Origin: Euryarchaeota archaeon UBA105
GTDB lineage: Archaea > Thermoplasmatota > Poseidoniia > Poseidoniales > Thalassarchaeaceae
NCBI GenBank assembly: GCA_002496905.1
Contig: DALV01000073.1
Span: 6,184-19,159 of the forward strand
DNA: 12,976 nucleotides
Direction of reading: 5' to 3'
Translations under genes and position numbers: made by a program
Notes under the pieces: model-generated
The model's input: only the letters and a program-made list of their open reading frames with translations
What the model was told of the DNA's origin: nothing
Database searches by the model: none
In this document: in pieces, positions 12,708 through 12,976 of the stretch
How positions within the stretch are numbered: position 1 is the first letter of the stretch
How the letters are laid out: the number at the start of each line of letters is the position of its first letter

Positions 12708-12976
12708 TTAGATTGCATCCAGCTGTTCTTCAATTAAGGGCCTCAGAGTTTTTGCAAATGGTGCTAATGCTTCGACGGTTTTACCTTCTGGCTTCATGGT
12801 CTTCAACAGAACCTTTCTGAGATTTTCATCGATTGGAACGTCTAGTGAATTTAGTCGATCTCGAAGAGTGGTCTGAATTTGACCTCCGGTGCGGTCCCAA
12901 TCCATTAGCAACATTAGAGGTGGACCGCCATCGATTGTATTTCGAGTTCCGTATGTATCGTAGAAATATGCTACAA
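12708..12976 (-). CDS. Toprim-domain protein, UPF0292-like (5' truncated)
   Basis: Only the C-terminal 88 or so residues are in the window; the frame stays open to the right edge, so the start is outside. The visible part reads TYGTRNTIDGGPPLMLLMDW and continues DRTGGQI, giving the Asp-x-Asp-Arg-x-Gly core of a Toprim fold that coordinates magnesium in primases, topoisomerases and RNase M5. After it LNSLDVPIDENLRKVLLKTM and KTVEALAPF resemble the region following the DxDRxG motif in small archaeal Toprim proteins of the UPF0292/COG1658 type, whose biochemical role is not established. An in-frame ATG at 12914 is internal and should not be taken as the start. Convergent with the Lrp gene, 1 bp between stops. 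The Toprim call is firm, the subgroup less so. Confidence 0.72.
   Translation of the reverse strand, partial: VAYFYDTYGTRNTIDGGPPLMLLMDWDRTGGQIQTTLRDRLNSLDVPIDENLRKVLLKTMKPEGKTVEALAPFAKTLRPLIEEQLDAI

Noticed and set aside
1..12976. CRISPR array, insertion sequence or long tandem repeat
   Set aside because: No regularly spaced repeat of 20 bases or more, no transposase and no target-site duplication was seen on either strand.

Overview
The window looks like chromosomal DNA from a mesophilic archaeon, most likely a marine Thermoplasmatota of the Candidatus Poseidoniales (Marine Group II) type. The archaeal evidence is a Sec61-beta translocon subunit, an NSUN2/Trm4-like tRNA m5C methyltransferase with a long C-terminal domain, a XerA-type recombinase, a one-domain Lrp/AsnC regulator and a UPF0292-like Toprim protein. 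These sit beside genes of bacterial flavour (ParA/Soj, RimK). The lineage assignment is inference from gene content and mid-range base composition; no rRNA is present.

Layout, left to right. (1) Positions 1-396: the 3' end of a plus-strand iodotyrosine-deiodinase-like nitroreductase. (2) Positions 417-4915: a minus-strand series, probably one transcription unit, read right to left: a membrane-spanning SAP-domain protein, a ParA ATPase, an EamA/DMT transporter and a small three-helix membrane protein. (3) Positions 4916-5126: a divergent intergenic region with a 9-bp-arm hairpin and a 19-bp alternating purine-pyrimidine tract. (4) Positions 5127-7363: a RimK-family ATP-grasp ligase and, after a hairpin-rich 155-bp gap, a Xer tyrosine recombinase, both plus strand. 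(5) Positions 7374-8549: a visibly AT-richer minus-strand DUF3754 (TMEM143-like) membrane protein. (6) Positions 8602-9734: a divergent pair of unrecognised genes, one small and Cys-rich, one with a coiled-coil-like C terminus. (7) Positions 9735-10396: Sec61-beta and an unrecognised 124-residue protein, both minus strand. (8) Positions 10531-12706: the tRNA methyltransferase and an Lrp/AsnC regulator, plus strand. (9) From 12708 to the right edge: a minus-strand Toprim protein cut by the window.

Most genes are housekeeping-like and tightly packed, with convergent stops 0, 1, 10 and 20 bp apart. No CRISPR array, rRNA, tRNA, insertion sequence or phage structural gene was seen. The most interesting unit is the SAP-membrane protein/ParA pair: one protein combines a predicted cytoplasmic nucleic-acid-binding SAP motif, an acidic linker, one membrane helix and a large predicted external domain, and a ParA-type DNA-dependent ATPase lies directly downstream with no ParB in view. 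This would fit a membrane tether for the chromosome, but that is inference. Next in interest are the structured leader before the Xer gene, the Z-DNA/cruciform-prone divergent promoter region, and the low-GC DUF3754 gene.
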